Source: Alectoria sarmentosa
Lineage: Eukaryota > Ascomycota > Lecanoromycetes > Lecanorales > Parmeliaceae
DNA length: 64,000 nucleotides
Reading direction: 5' to 3'
NCBI GenBank assembly: GCA_009733775.1
Contig: WOGZ01000040.1
Span: 108,879-172,878, forward strand
Shown: piece after piece, positions 25,009 to 37,141 of the stretch
Layout of the letters: each line of letters begins with the position of its first letter
Numbering within the stretch: position 1 is the first letter of the stretch
Notes under the pieces: generated by a model
The model's input: the letters and a program-made list of their open reading frames with translations, nothing else
Database searches by the model: none
Told to the model about the DNA's origin: nothing
Translations under genes and position numbers: made by a program

Positions 25009-26714
25009 TCAATGACCCACGGGGATAGACATCTCGCTACTCCTCAACCTCTCCACGATGATCTCCTTGCGATCCTTCCTCAACTGCCGGGCATAGCTGA
25101 CCCCGAACCCATGTTGGAAGACCTCCCCTATTTCCTCGAGCGTCAAGCCCGACACTTCAGGATAGAAGAAGAAGATCAAAACCCAGCCGATGCCACAGAT
25201 GGCTGCGTAGAAGCCAAACGCGCCGGATGGAGTCATGCTCTTCATCATGGTGAGGAAGGTCGACGAGACGATGATGTTGGAACCCCAGCAGGAACTATTA
25301 TCCATGTTAGCTACGACTGTCCTCGAGAAGCCGGCGAGGCTGAAGTTACAGACCAAGTCAGGAACATTGTCCCCATCGCACGCACTTCCATGGGGAAAAA
25401 GTCTGTCGACATCCACGCTGTGTTTCCTACGGAGACGCCGTAGAAGAAGACGAACCAGATGATGAAGACGAGCACGACGATTGCGGGCGCCGAGACCGTA
25501 GTCGCTTCGAGAACGAGGGTGTGAGTGTTGACCGGGATGAAGTGAAAGGCTACGGCGACGGCGAGTAGCCCAGCAGACATTCCCCATACAGTGCAGATCA
25601 GAACCCGGCGTCGACCAATGGGGTCTACGGTCATCATGTTCACCCATGTCATGATGAAATTAACGCTGGCTACGACCAAGCCGACGGCTACAGGGTTGGA
25701 GAAACCGACCAAGGCAAATAGAGTTGACGAGTAGTACATGAGCGTGTTGAAACCGGACATTTGTGAAATCACCATCAAACCGCAAGCGCAGACGAGAGCA
25801 CGGAAATAGGCTGGGTTGGTGTGAAGTTTCTTGACCTTGGACCAGCGGGACTCGTTCTCGTTGAGCGCCTTGGACTCCTCAGTGGCCTCAGCAATGAGAG
25901 CAACCTTGGCCCGGACTTGTTCAGGCGAGGCTTGCTTGTAGATCCGTTGAATGACCCTGGTAGCCTCCTCGATCTTTCCGTGGTAGATCAGTTGACGCGG
26001 TGACTCCGGGCAGAAGGGCAAGATACAAGCGAGGATGATGGCAGGGACTGCACCCAGACCGACCATGTAGCGCCAGCCGTGGGTGACGTGAGCAAAGGCC
26101 GCCCCGATTCCGTACGAAATCACTTGACCACCAGTAATGCTCATATTGTTCAGCCCGATCATGCGGCCACGTACTTTCGTGGGAGCGATCTCGGCAATGT
26201 ACATTGGAACCACCATGGCGGCGGATCCCACGCCAAGGCCCACGATGAGACGTCCAACGGCCATTTGAGCAATCGTGTAAGAAGTGGCCTGGATGAGAGC
26301 ACCGATGGTGAAGAGACAGCAGCTAGAAAATTCAGTACCCAAACAAATCCAATTGATGCACTTGCAAGCTTTTGCTTACCCAGCATAGATCGCACGCTTT
26401 CTGCCGTAGTTGTCGGCAGTCAAGCCAGCAATGATGGCTCCAATGAATGCACCACCCGAGCATAGCGACGTGATCAGCTCCTTTTCGTTCGCAGAAGCGG
26501 TGTGGTGATTGAGATCTGTGCCGAGATAGACGAGGACGGCTGAAATGATACCGGTGTCGTACCCGAAAAGGGATCCAGCGATTGATGCCGCTCCTGCGAC
26601 GAGCCAGACGAAGGGACCGGTGTTTACATTTTCGATGGAGTCTTCTCCGTCTTCAGAAGACACTTCGACGTGCGTGGTGGAGGGTACGACCCTCATGTTG
26701 TTGGCTTTTGTCAT
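25009..26714 (-). CDS. MFS transporter, myo-inositol/sugar porter (ITR-like)
   Basis: Predicted plasma-membrane proton-coupled polyol or sugar importer, 529 aa. Minus-strand exons are 26714-26380, 26322-25354 and 25294-25009; phases close (donors GTAAGC and GTCTGT, acceptors TTCTAG and AATAG). Marks in order: GSLFGYDTGIISAVLVYLG in helix 1, GLTADNYGRKRAIYAG ending exon 1, GRLIVGLGVGSAAMVVPMYI, EIAPTKVRGRMIGLNN, PESPRQLIYHGK (PESPRwL class), MSGFNTLMYYSSTLF in helix 7, DPIGRRRVL, and a C-terminal PEVSGLTLEEIGEVFQHGFG. The overall pattern is closest to fungal myo-inositol transporters, although substrate assignment from family resemblance is only probable. Intron 2 splits a Cys codon in the helix that reads LTCSCWGSNIIVSSTFLTMM. 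The N-terminus is acidic and cytosolic. Confidence 0.85.
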
Positions 26715-29021
26715 AGCTGGCTTTCGAGAAGGAAGTGTGGGGTGGAAGATTGCACCACTGTGTGCTACGTAAGAGAAGAACGGCTGTGAAGTCTACTTTG
26801 TTATGTACTAGCCGCCAGCCCTACAAGGCTTGCGAGGCATAGGTATTGCCATACTCCTCTTTACTTTAGGGCCATGTTGCCACCCAATCGGAGTACGATC
26901 GGGACTTTCCTTTGTGAAATAAACCTCGGTGCGGTCATTCTAATATCCTCTGAACGGAGATGCGAATCACATGCCATGGAGCTGTCGATCGTAACACTGA
27001 TCGCTCTGGTATGTCAGCTGTTTCCTAGCTGAGTGTTGTAGCGCTCTCCATTCTGACACGATGATGACCACTCTGCTGGCCATGACTTGCGGTCGTGATG
27101 TTAGTCATTTGATCCTAGATTATCTTGATTGTCTCCTTTTCCACTCGTTTTTAGTTCGTATTTGGCTATTGCTTCCAGATTGAATAAGACCTAGCCCTTC
27201 CCCCCTCCGCCGTGCCGTATGGAGCGGATGAGTTTCTTCTTTCATTGCTTTGTACGACCCTGCCGGGTCTCTGTCTAGCTCGCCAGGTCTCTTTGTAAGG
27301 GTATGTGCTATGAATGTGTGAAGGATTATTGTCGAAAGGATATTTCTGTTGGCGTAGATGTGTTGAAAAAAAAGATTCCGATGACACGTGGATCTTCGAA
27401 TGCCTATGGATGTGATGGATGGACTCTGATCGACCATATCGTTGGTACAAACAGAAGGACTTGAGAAATAATGAGTACGGCGCAGCATTCACACATGCGA
27501 TTCTGGTACTGGCTCCTCGGTCCATGTCTGAGACCTTGTCTCATGTCCCGAAGTATGCCTTTGGTCGACTGGCCGGAGTACATCACGAGGTACGTATTTC
27601 GTTCTCGGGTATTTCCGCGTAGACCTGAGCGTGGGACTTCTCTTTCTGCTTTGATGTGTGCTCTTACGTCTAGTAGAAATCTGATTGCGGTGGATCGACT
27701 CTAGCCTCTAGGCGTTGCTTGCAAGCCAGGTCCGAAAACATAGGGCCATGGACAGAGACTGATATCAGCTGCATGTTGCCACCACTAGAGTTGTTGTTCT
27801 GTGCAACAGCGGAGCCACCTCCGCCATCGCAAGATTTGTTGTAAATTTGGACAAGTCTATGTTTTCGTTTCCTCGAGTAACGCTTTTGCTTCTCAAGGTT
27901 ATTTTTGCACGCGATTAAGATATACTAGGTGGCAAACACAACGTTCACGTCTTCCGCCATGCTTTTTGGTAGAATGTCGACAGAACGGTCTTTTAAAAGG
28001 CGGCAAGTCTCGAGTCGATAGCGTAGCCCTGCGAACTAGTCTGCTATGTCGACTATGTCGAGAATTTCCGAATAGATGATAATGAGATACCAAGCCTCGC
28101 CATCTAATTATAGATAATGTCAGTGACATTGCTTACCTCTACTAGCTTCGACGTGTATTCGACCAGTCCACGCTTAAGCTATGATAAAGATTCGAGACGA
28201 CAACTTTGGGTGGCCGTATTTTTCTACCGAGACCTAGGTGTGAAACGGGAAAGCCGTGGAGCCTTGACTAATTGTGTGGCAATTGCTACTGCGCCTGCTG
28301 CGCAGGCGACGAGTTGTGGGGCAAGTCAAAGTTTGGGTTGGGATAATTGGACATCGTTTATGAGGGGGACTTGGTAAGAGAGAAGGTGTCTTGTTCAGGG
28401 CTGTGTTGAAATACATATACATCTAGCGAGTGAGAGCTATTATCTATCAAGGTTCTGGCATATGTTGGTGTGGCATTCGGAAGGCGCAGCCTCAATTAAT
28501 GAGGCAGAAACCTTGTCTGCCAAGATAGAATGCTTCCTCGGTGTAGCTGGCGAGGCTGAATGTCAGATTCCTGCAGCAGGTTTCTGCGGGGTAAATAGGT
28601 ACGTACTCTCAATTGCGCCTTCCTTCGACCTTCATCTATAAGTTTCCGCCCATCACCTCTTGCTCCTTACAATACATTTCTGACCTTCAAATCGAGGATT
28701 GGCGCCTTCTGAGCCAACTACTTTCTTGGAATACGACTCTGCTCTCTGCTCCAACGGTCGAAAGACCTGGCAACTCTGCCTATCAGGCTGACACACAAGG
28801 CTGAAGACACGAAGCAATATCGAGGCTAATCTCTCACTATCTGGAAGAATGATTCTAGTACTATGTATGTCTCATACTTAGCTTCTTCACAGTGCATTAT
28901 CCGAGGCGTCGATCAAGAGTTGCTATCGTTCAAAAGTCCAAGTCCTGTCTTCAGCACCTCTTAGGCCAGAAAGCTTTACAGCCGTCAACACAAATCGCTA
29001 TTGACGCTTCGTATCTCCAAA
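26715..29021. other. 2.3 kb with no supported gene
   Basis: Only short overlapping frames without motifs. The last few hundred bases (pyrimidine-rich around 28600-28700) probably include the promoter and leader of the ankyrin gene. No RNA gene was recognised. Confidence 0.4.
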
Positions 29022-31858
29022 ATGTCGTTTGGATTCTCCGTTGGCGACTTCGTAGCCGTGGGGGACCTGGCCTTCGTAGGTACACTCGTCCAAGTGGAGT
29101 ATTCTTTTGTTTGACAGATGGTAGAGGCTCTATCGCGACTGCTACCAAATTGCGCGCGGAGCTCCTCAAGAGTTTCAGCTGTTGGTGAACGAAGTCTCGA
29201 ATCTTTCCAATTCCATGCAGATACTTCTTAACGATGTCAAGGATCCTAGATCAACATTAGTACAGGGAGGTGAGGATCGAGTGCGTATGGTAAATGACAT
29301 AGTAAAAGGAATTAGTCAAAACCTCAAACGTCTCGAAAAGGTAGCAAAAAAGTATGAGGCTTTAGGCTCCAGCTCGAAAGGCAGACAATTCTGGGCGAGA
29401 TTTAAATGGTCCGTCGAGTTCTCGAGCATCGAACGCCTGCGCAATAAGGTAGAACCCGTCATTTTCGTTTGCTAATCATATTGGTCGATCGCTGAGTTTT
29501 CATCAGCTAATCTACCACAACACGATGATGAACCTTCTCTTGACGTCCGTTGGCAAGTATGTCATCAGAAGGCCAATGATTTGGTCTAACCAACTGATAA
29601 TCCCACAGCTCGTCTCTGCAACGTATCGAATTGTCAAATGAAATGTTGGGGAAGGATCTTGCAGCCATCAAAGCTTATGTTTCCAGTCTCCAAGCTGAAA
29701 AGGTCCCCTCGGCGGTCTCGCCTGCAGTCTCTGTGGTTAACGATGATGTATTCAAAGAAACCTTGACTGCCGCCTTTATGAAAAACGCAGAAATCGTCCA
29801 GCCGTGGAGTACCATAGGGGTAAACCAATGGATAGAATCAGGGAGATGGTGGCTTGTTCTTGTTAGTGCCCGAATGCGGGTTCCGAAAGCCCATTACGGC
29901 ATTGAGCCTGCTGACATTTGTGAACAAAAAGGCACAAATGGAGCTTTTCGCGGTTTCGGCACCTAAACAGGCTGTTCCTTACGCGGCTTACACTAATCTC
30001 ATCAAATCATCTTGGATATTGATAGACATCATAGCTTGTCATCCACAAGTGCCCTTCCTCACTGCAAGCACGCAGGCAGAAGTGCGACGGCTGTCCGCGG
30101 TGGGTGGTCTATATTCCTATAGCTTTGTTTGCACTTGCAGCTCTTCTGACGTCTTTATCCATTGATAGGAGCTTAAGAATGAATATTCAAAGATCTCGAC
30201 TCTCGGAGCTATCGTTCCAAAATTGAGCGAGTTGGAGAGTCAAGACCTGCGAATATGGGAGAGTCAGACTACCGACTCACATTTAAGACCTCACAAAGAT
30301 CCTCAGACTATTGATCGTTGGAAGGTCGCTGGAGGAGAGCAGGTGCTGTTCCATAGGTAGGTGTCGATAGTCCTTTCTATCCCGTGGATATTCTGTTCAT
30401 ATTGGATACTAGGTATGCAACCTGTAAACTGCAGGTACTCTCAGAGCCATTACCGTGTATACTACTATTCCTTGTGCATGAAGATGCAAGATCCGCTCGG
30501 GTAGTGGCCCAGAATCAGAATACTTCGATAATCATGGCAATTTCATGTGATCAACGCTCCAGCCCCCATGTTCAGGTTTGGCGTCTGACGTGTTTATAGT
30601 TCAAAAACCCATAACATCGAGTTTGAATGGCTGCTCTGTGACTATAAATGGCGAGCAAACTACTTTTGTCAGCAGCACAGGTTCGTGTTCATCTCTCAAG
30701 GGATTTGAAGTATCCATCTGATCACGACTAGATGCCGAGACTCTCGAAGTCTTGATTGAGGCGACAAACTTCTACTTGTTTGAGCGGAACGTCGACCATG
30801 CAAGATTGGAAGATCTCAAAGCTTACGCATTGATTTTTGGCGTAAAAGACGAATTTCATGAGACAGTCGCGCGATTATTACAGATGGTCTCTCCAAGTGA
30901 AATCCACCCCAGCAATGACATCCACGGGGCGCCATCAGTCGTCGCGTTCTCTATAGCCTCGCAGCCGAATTCTAGTGCAAAACGTAAGGAGTTAAATGAA
31001 CAAGACAACGTACCAGCGGCCACAGCTACTTTCTTTGCCTGGGCTGTGTTCCGCGGGTATACTGCCTTGGTATCATTACTACTTTCGGAGCAAGTCATTG
31101 GGGACGTCAATCTTTGGAGAAAGCCGCTCCCGGACGAAGCCTATACCCATGGCTCATTGGGAAACCATATGGAGTTCATAGAACACAGCGGAAATGAAGA
31201 GACTGCTCAACTTTTACTTGAAACTCTTTTTGAAACACTTTATAGAGACGAGCGCGAGTCTGAAGCACTGTTTACATCGGCTCGAGCAGGGTATGCGATG
31301 GTCGTTCGGCTATTGCTCCGTCGCAATGAAACCTTAAAAAACACAAGAACTCAATATGGCAAAAATGCGCTCCATATTGCGGCGAAGTCGGGACGTGATA
31401 CCATTGTGCGAGAACTTTTGGAGCTAGGCTGGGACATAGAGGCGAAGGGAAGCAACGGAGACACTCCACTCATGGCAGCCATGCGTTCGTACTCCGAGCC
31501 GACTGTAGCCGTCTTACTTGAAAATGGAGCCAGCGTCAATGGAGAGAATTATTGGGGAATGAGAACAACACATGCCGCTCTAAAGAGCAGAGTATCCAAG
31601 GAAACCGTGAAATTGATATTAGAAAAGGCCTTCAAAGCTCATCTACCACCCAACTTGCTCCAGCCAAAGGGTAAAAGAAGAAGGGCCGAAGTGATTGTCA
31701 CCATGAACCGATCGCTTTATGCTGATATTTTCGTGGACTCCTATTATGCATCCATCGAGAAGGTAGGACAGCCGTGTTATGATGTTACGGCACGCGGTGG
31801 CAAATACAAGCGCTTGATATCAAAGTGGAACGAGGATGACGAAGAAATATGCTACTAG
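29022..31858 (+). CDS. Ankyrin-repeat protein with NLR-type helical N-terminal domain (frame problem in the middle)
   Basis: Exons inferred: 29022-29075, 29125-29448, 29507-29556, 29609-29861, 29932-30099, 30169-30356, 30413-about 30565, about 30595-30680 and 30732-31858. The N-terminus MSFGFSVGDFVAVGDLAF joined to RLYRDCYQIARGAPQEFQLL is typical of the helical (HeLo-like) N-terminal domain of fungal STAND/NLR proteins. A coiled helical region follows, then WIESGRWWLVL, AQMELFAVSAP, AYTNLIKSSWILIDIIACHP, SELESQDLRIWES, and a strand-rich stretch with LPCILLFLVHEDARSARVVA. The C-terminal exon carries ankyrin repeats (NALHIAAKSGRDTIVRELLE, GDTPLMAAMRSYSEPTVAVL). The join near 30560-30600 needs an intron of only 24-29 nt or a frameshift, so the gene may be damaged. 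The frame ends at TAG 31856-31858 but continues open beyond it. It is probably involved in recognition or incompatibility, by family only. Confidence 0.7.
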
Positions 31859-32257
31859 TTTGGCATTCTTTTTCACGCCTATCCGAACACTGGTCTTGAT
31901 ATATCCATCAAACTATGGAATCCTTTCCGGGCTCGTTTCCCCGAGAATGATGAACGGGCATGGAGTGAATGGAAAGAGCGCTATGAAAACCGTCAAATAA
32001 AATTTCAGATCGTGAATGGAGGACAATTCAGCCTCGAACCTAAATCCCCGAGACACTTTCTCAGCTTCGAAGCCATTGCGACTGATCCGAACGCTGAGAT
32101 TGTTGAGTCAGATGTTGGATTAGACATCGACGAAGCCAGCGATAAAGATCTGACAGATGATCCGTCCGGTGAATTTGACGACTCAGACAGCGACTTGGAC
32201 ACACAAAGGTCGCCCTTGAAAAGGATGACTGAAGAGTGGGCTTTAAGAGAGGGGTGA
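31859..32257 (+). pseudogene. In-frame continuation of the ankyrin gene beyond a TAG stop
   Basis: The same reading frame stays open for 132 codons after TAG 31856-31858. It encodes protein-like sequence (FGILFHAYPNTGLDISIKLW, ARFPENDERAWSEWKERY) and then an acidic Asp/Ser-rich tail ending EEWALREG. Either a nonsense mutation truncates the protein, or a 105-nt phase-0 intron (donor GTAGGA at 31762, acceptor ACTAG ending at the TAG, 31858) removes the stop. The intron would be an exact multiple of three with no other stop inside. Confidence 0.6.
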
Positions 32258-33047
32258 CCGATGACTCGTGGAGTCAGTCAGTCAGTCGGTCTGCAAAGTT
32301 GAAAGCTGTGCTTGGTTTTCCATTGGTTTAGAGACACATGAATTGGGGACGTTCTATGGAACTTGAATTTTTGCTTTTCAGTTTTACGGGATGGTGTCTA
32401 AGGAGTCTTACGATATGCGTAACGGGAAATCTCACGCAGGGGCAGAAACTTGAATCGACAGAGTCGATGTTGGTATGGTGACTTGAATGAATTGATGACT
32501 ATTTCAGCCGTTCCAGGGCGTCTCAAAGTCTACTGAAGAGCTCGTTCGTTGTATTGCAGCATAGACCAGGCTCGAAGGATGCAACGTTTTTGAAGCCGAG
32601 TGTTGCGAACAAACAGCCCCAGACCCGCGATTTTTGGTACAGCCGCGGTGACCCTCACACATGGCCAGCCTCGGGTAACCATTCCCTATCTGCCTCGCCT
32701 CGCTAATACTACATGACACCCTTTATCGATACCGCAAAGACTGGTTGACATCTCGGAGGATCATCGCACGTGGTCGCAGGCTAGTCCACCGTCTTCTAGT
32801 CTATACGAAGTGCAGGTATAGGAAACTGACAAGAAGGACCGGATGAGAACTTACCACGATAATACGAAACACTATCTTGAAACAAGACTCTTTGTGCACA
32901 GCAAAAGCCTTTCCTGGACACTGATTGTTGGGACCTAGAAAAATCACAATCACAGCAGCGGTGAAGTGAGACTTGGTGCTTTCCCTCCGGCTTCGTGCCT
33001 CTTTCTTCATCCAACGTGCTAGTTTCTCATCTTTCTTTCTCCATGAT
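32258..33047. other. Intergenic, no supported gene
   Basis: About 790 bp downstream of the ankyrin gene. It includes a short direct repeat GTCAGTCAGTCAGTC near 32273. No coding or RNA feature was recognised. Confidence 0.4.
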
Positions 33048-33368
33048 CTATGTACTAGTAACTTCATGCCGACTACTGTCACTACATAGTGATATCAACT
33101 GCTCGCCAAGATTTGCACGACGATATGTGCAAAAATTACGCCGCCGGTCAAGAGGAAAAACCCCCTCTGATTCGCCGGTCGGGATAACAGACAACTGAGA
33201 GACTTGCTTGGGGCCAATCTTGTCTTCGATGTAGGCTTTAGACGGAGCTCGGCGTGGGATGGTTGGTCCTTTTGGGGATGATGTGGAGGTTTCTGGTGTT
33301 TTCTGGGTCAGTCTCGTGGCTAAAACACAGGGCTGCCGGCTCGAACGGAAAGGCCGGAACGCGAGCAT
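33048..33368 (-). CDS. Hypothetical small protein with mitochondrial-presequence-like N-terminus
   Basis: An open frame of 106 codons starting MLAFRPFRSSRQPCVLATRL. The N-terminus lacks acidic residues and is rich in Arg, which suits a mitochondrial targeting peptide. The body (PTIPRRAPSKAYIEDKIGPK, VIPTGESEGVFPLDRRR) is not recognised. The DNA just upstream (33410-33445 on the plus strand) is a GGATGGAAGGATGG-type purine repeat, that is, a pyrimidine-rich leader on the minus strand as often seen before fungal start codons. The AT-rich block begins only about 110 bp upstream of the ATG, so the promoter may be truncated. The C-terminus may continue through an intron. Confidence is low. Confidence 0.3.
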   Translation of the reverse strand: MLAFRPFRSSRQPCVLATRLTQKTPETSTSSPKGPTIPRRAPSKAYIEDKIGPKQVSQLSVIPTGESEGVFPLDRRRNFCTYRRANLGEQLISLCSDSSRHEVTST

Positions 33369-33477
33369 GGGAGGCTCGGGGGAGTTTGAAGGCGACAAGA
33401 AGAGGCGAGGGAGGATGGAAGGATGGAAGGATGGATGGAATTAAGCAAAGTTGGAGAGTGAGGACTGGTTTGATGTA

Positions 33478-36400
33478 AATAATGATATTTAATGTATTTA
33501 ATTATATTTAGTTATATTTAGTTAACGATGCTTTATATGCTCGATATTTCGATATTTGTATAAAAATAATTAATATTTTTAAAGCAATATATTTGAGCGA
33601 TTTTTAATTATTTTAATTTATTTATATTATTACGTTTTGTTTATATTATTATATCTTACGCATATTATTATATTTTATTTATATATTTATTTATTATATA
33701 AACTTGTTAAGCTTTTTTATATAATGATTTTAATTAATATTTATTAAAATATACGCTTATTCGCTTTTATTTAGTTCAATTTTAATTTTTTTTGTTTTTT
33801 AATATAACTTTTATTTAATAAATCTCATTTCATTCTCTTTTAATTCATTTATATAATTTTTATAAGCAGTTAAATTATTATTACAATAATTTTTCGTAAA
33901 CGCAATATGCTCGTAAACTACGTTATTATAAAAACTTTAAAAAAAAAACTTAAACGAAATAATATTAAAAATAATGAGAGCGACTTTATTCGTCGCGAAA
34001 ATTATAATAAAATTTCAATCTTTTCAATGTTATCGCATCGAAAAAAAAACACAATTTGCAAAAACGCAAAAGAAAAAGTTGTTCACGTAACAATTTATTC
34101 TCGATTTTTAAATTTTTATAAAAAATCAACGTAACGCATAACATAATCGAATGTTATTTATAAATAATAATATCGAAAAATCAATATTCGTTTTTAATCG
34201 TAAAATTGAAAAAAACGAAATTAATAATTTATATTTAAGCGAAATTTTTGCAAATAATTTAATTTGCAAAAAATAACATTAATATAAATGCATTAAATAA
34301 TATATTTTAAGAAATAAAAATTATTATTATTAATTTTAAAAACAACGCTAATATCTTTTTTATTTTTATTAATAATAAAAAAAGCTTTATTTAAATTTAT
34401 TATTATTATATTAACGAATAATGTATAACGTAACTCAAAAAAGATTTTCGCTCGAAACGTTATTATCGTAATCGATAATAACATTCTTCAAATTCGTACA
34501 TTTAATATAAAAAAAAAAAACGACGTTATAAAAATAAATAAATGTATACGATAAAATAATAAAAAAATGAATTTTAATGAAAATATGCTCAACGAACATG
34601 TTTTCGTTAAATATAATATAATATATATTAAAAAATGCTTTCGTTAAATAAAAAGAAATTTAATAAATATATTTTGCTTATAAAAAGCATCTTATCGCAA
34701 CGTTCGAGACATTAAAAATAAAATGTTCGATTTAATAGCATATGTTTATCGTGCAAATAAACGTCTTAGCGATTAAATTCAATTGAAAATTATTATAAAT
34801 TTAAAACTTTATCGCGATATTAAAAAGTTCGACGCTTTTGAAATAAAAACATAATAAATGAAAACGTTATTTATTAAAATATATTTATTTATACGATTTA
34901 TGTATCAATATTTAAAATAATTTTAATGTTAATGAAAATTTTAATTAACGCGTTATATTTAAATATTTAAAAAGTTTTAAAATATCGCAAACTCGTCGCG
35001 AGAATACACTTTTTAAAATTAAATTGAAAAACGACGAAAAAATCTTTAAAAATATATTAATGCTCGTGATTAACAATATTACGCATATAATTATTAACGT
35101 TATTAATAATGTTATCGATTTTAATTAAGATATGTTATATTATAATAACGTTATTTAAAATACTTATATAAACATTATCGTAATTAATAACGTCGTCGAA
35201 TTTATATAAAAAATAAAAGAATATTTAAACGAGCATATTTAACTTTAAATTTTTATCGAATTAAACGATATTGTTAATAACATTATCGAAAATATTATTA
35301 TCGAAAATGCTGCTATCGAAAATGTTATTATCGAAAATATTATCATTAAAAATGTTGTTATAAAAAATATCGTTATAAAAAATGTCGTTATAAAAAATGT
35401 CGTTATAAAAGATGTTATTATAAAAATGTCGCTATCGAAGATATCGTTACAAAAAATGATTATGATATCGCCTCGAACGAAATTAATAAAAGAGTTAATA
35501 TTGTTATCGCAAATGTTATTATCGAAAATGTCGTTATAAAAAATGATTTTAATTTCGATTTATGTAAAGATTATAAAAGAGTTAATGCTATTATCGTAAA
35601 CGTTGTTATTAATAATATTATTATCGAAGATATTATTATAAAAATGTTGTTATCGAAAATGCTATTATCGAAAATGTTATTATTAAAAAAAAGAAATATT
35701 TAAACATTCATCGTTAAATTTCTTTTAAAAGAAATAATGATATTAACCACGTTATTTTAAATGTTACTATCGTAAATATTATTATCGAAAATGTTATTAT
35801 CGCATTTATTATAAATAAAATCATTAATATTATTTTTAATCGCTTTATTATCGTAACTGTTGCGAAAAAAAATCTTAAAATTATCGCATTTATTCGTCGC
35901 GTAAATCAACGCAAAATTAATGTAAATTATCTTACGTCAATTCAAATTGAGCAGAAATAAGAAAAGATATTCTTAAATAAAAAATTTATCGATAAAGAAA
36001 ATTTTAACATTAAGTTATTTATTAACGATGCTATTGATAATGATAATGAAAATTAAATATTAAACGAAGTCGTTATCGTAACTATTTTATATTATAAAAA
36101 ATTTAAAAAATTTAATGCTACTTTGTTTTTAAAAACATTTAATATCAAAATTAATAATAAAATAATGAATTTGAGATTTAATAAATATTTATTTTAATTA
36201 TAATAACGATTTGTTACTATCGTAATTTCTTTATTATTTTTTAATTTAAATATATAAATTATCTTAAATATTTTATAAATTTAATATGATTCTTTTATAA
36301 TCTCTTTATTGCGAAACGATATTTATTTAATTTTTATTTATATTATCGTAACTCTTCGATTTTTTATTATTAATCGTATTTTTTATAAATATATACTTAT

Positions 36401-36540
36401 ATAAATATTAATTTGTTATCGTTATATCGCTAACATCGTATTAAAATTATCACCTATCAAACTTTAAACGATTTTAAAATTTCGTTATTAAGTAACCGCC
36501 TTTAGGCGGTTACTTTAAATTATACGGTGTAAAAACCGTA
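33478..36540. repeat. AT-rich, RIP-degraded block
   Basis: Third AT-rich block, with abrupt left and right edges. It contains a 15-bp tandem array (35288-35810) and ends in a GC-rich hairpin pair (36490-36542). No retroelement motif could be read. Open frames such as 33907-34134 are A/T-coded Lys/Asn/Ile-rich artefacts or decayed coding sequence. Confidence 0.8.
35288..35810 (+). repeat. Degenerate 15-bp tandem array
   Basis: From 35288 to about 35460 the unit GAAAATGTTATTATC repeats about a dozen times with point differences (GAAAATGCTGCTATC, AAAAATGTCGTTATA and similar). Degenerate blocks follow near 35500-35545, 35580-35690 and 35760-35810. On the plus strand the unit reads as a pentapeptide of the Glu/Lys-Asn/Asp-Val-Ile/Val-Ile type. 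The 15-bp length and third-position drift suggest a coding minisatellite later altered by RIP. Confidence 0.75.
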
Positions 36541-36542
36541 CC
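36490..36542. repeat. Two GC-rich hairpins at the block edge
   Basis: AAGTAACCGCC-TTTA-GGCGGTTACTT has perfect 11-bp arms. About 10 bp later TACGGT-GTAAAA-ACCGTA has 6-bp arms. They mark the transition from AT-rich to normal DNA and contain few CpA/TpG sites, so they could have resisted RIP. They are probably a terminal structure of a mobile element; no matching left end was found near 33478. Confidence 0.65.
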
Positions 36543-37141
36543 CGCAACCCATAGACCTCCGCTAAGGTATTACAACCATCTGTTTTATAACGTAGATGAC
36601 TCCCCATAAATCAATATCCCGTCTTCCGATCTTACAACCATCCATTTCCTGTCTTCCACGACATCATTCAATCGAAGCCGAGGATATTTCATATGGGTGG
36701 CCGAATCCTACCCGTAAGATTTCGTCATGGTCATGCAGGAAAGAACTGCTCACAGCCTGACGACAAAAATTGTCTCCGTAATTCTGACAAAGCCACCCTA
36801 CCTGCAGCTGACTGCATTTCATTCCACGAATCTTGCTTTCCGCCACTGAGTTTTTCTCTGTGTGTACAATAATCAAGCCCAACATTTTCGGTACGGTCTT
36901 CATCGTTTGATTCGATGGAGGAATTCCGTTAAGGCCTCGGACCGATTGTTACATCTAGAATTTGCCATGAAGGTCTTCGGAATCACAGTGGATTGATGAG
37001 TCATGCACGTCGCGGTTCTCGCCTTGAATGACCGTGCGACTGGTAGTCTGCCTACGAATAATAGCCGCTTATCGAATAGGCAATGTGCAATAAGAGAGTT
37101 CTCAAATCATTTGCAAGGTTTACAGTCGACAGAACACGACA
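36543..37141. other. Intergenic upstream of the QDR-like exporter
   Basis: Normal-GC DNA with no recognised gene. A minus-strand frame of 79 codons at 36664-36903 has no motif. It probably contains the promoter of the transporter that follows. Confidence 0.4.

Noticed and set aside
35288..35810. CRISPR-like array
   Set aside because: Contiguous 15-bp units without spacers, in a fungal nuclear genome; it is a minisatellite.
33478..36540. Terminal inverted repeats for the third AT block
   Set aside because: The right edge has hairpins, but no matching inverted sequence was found at the left edge.
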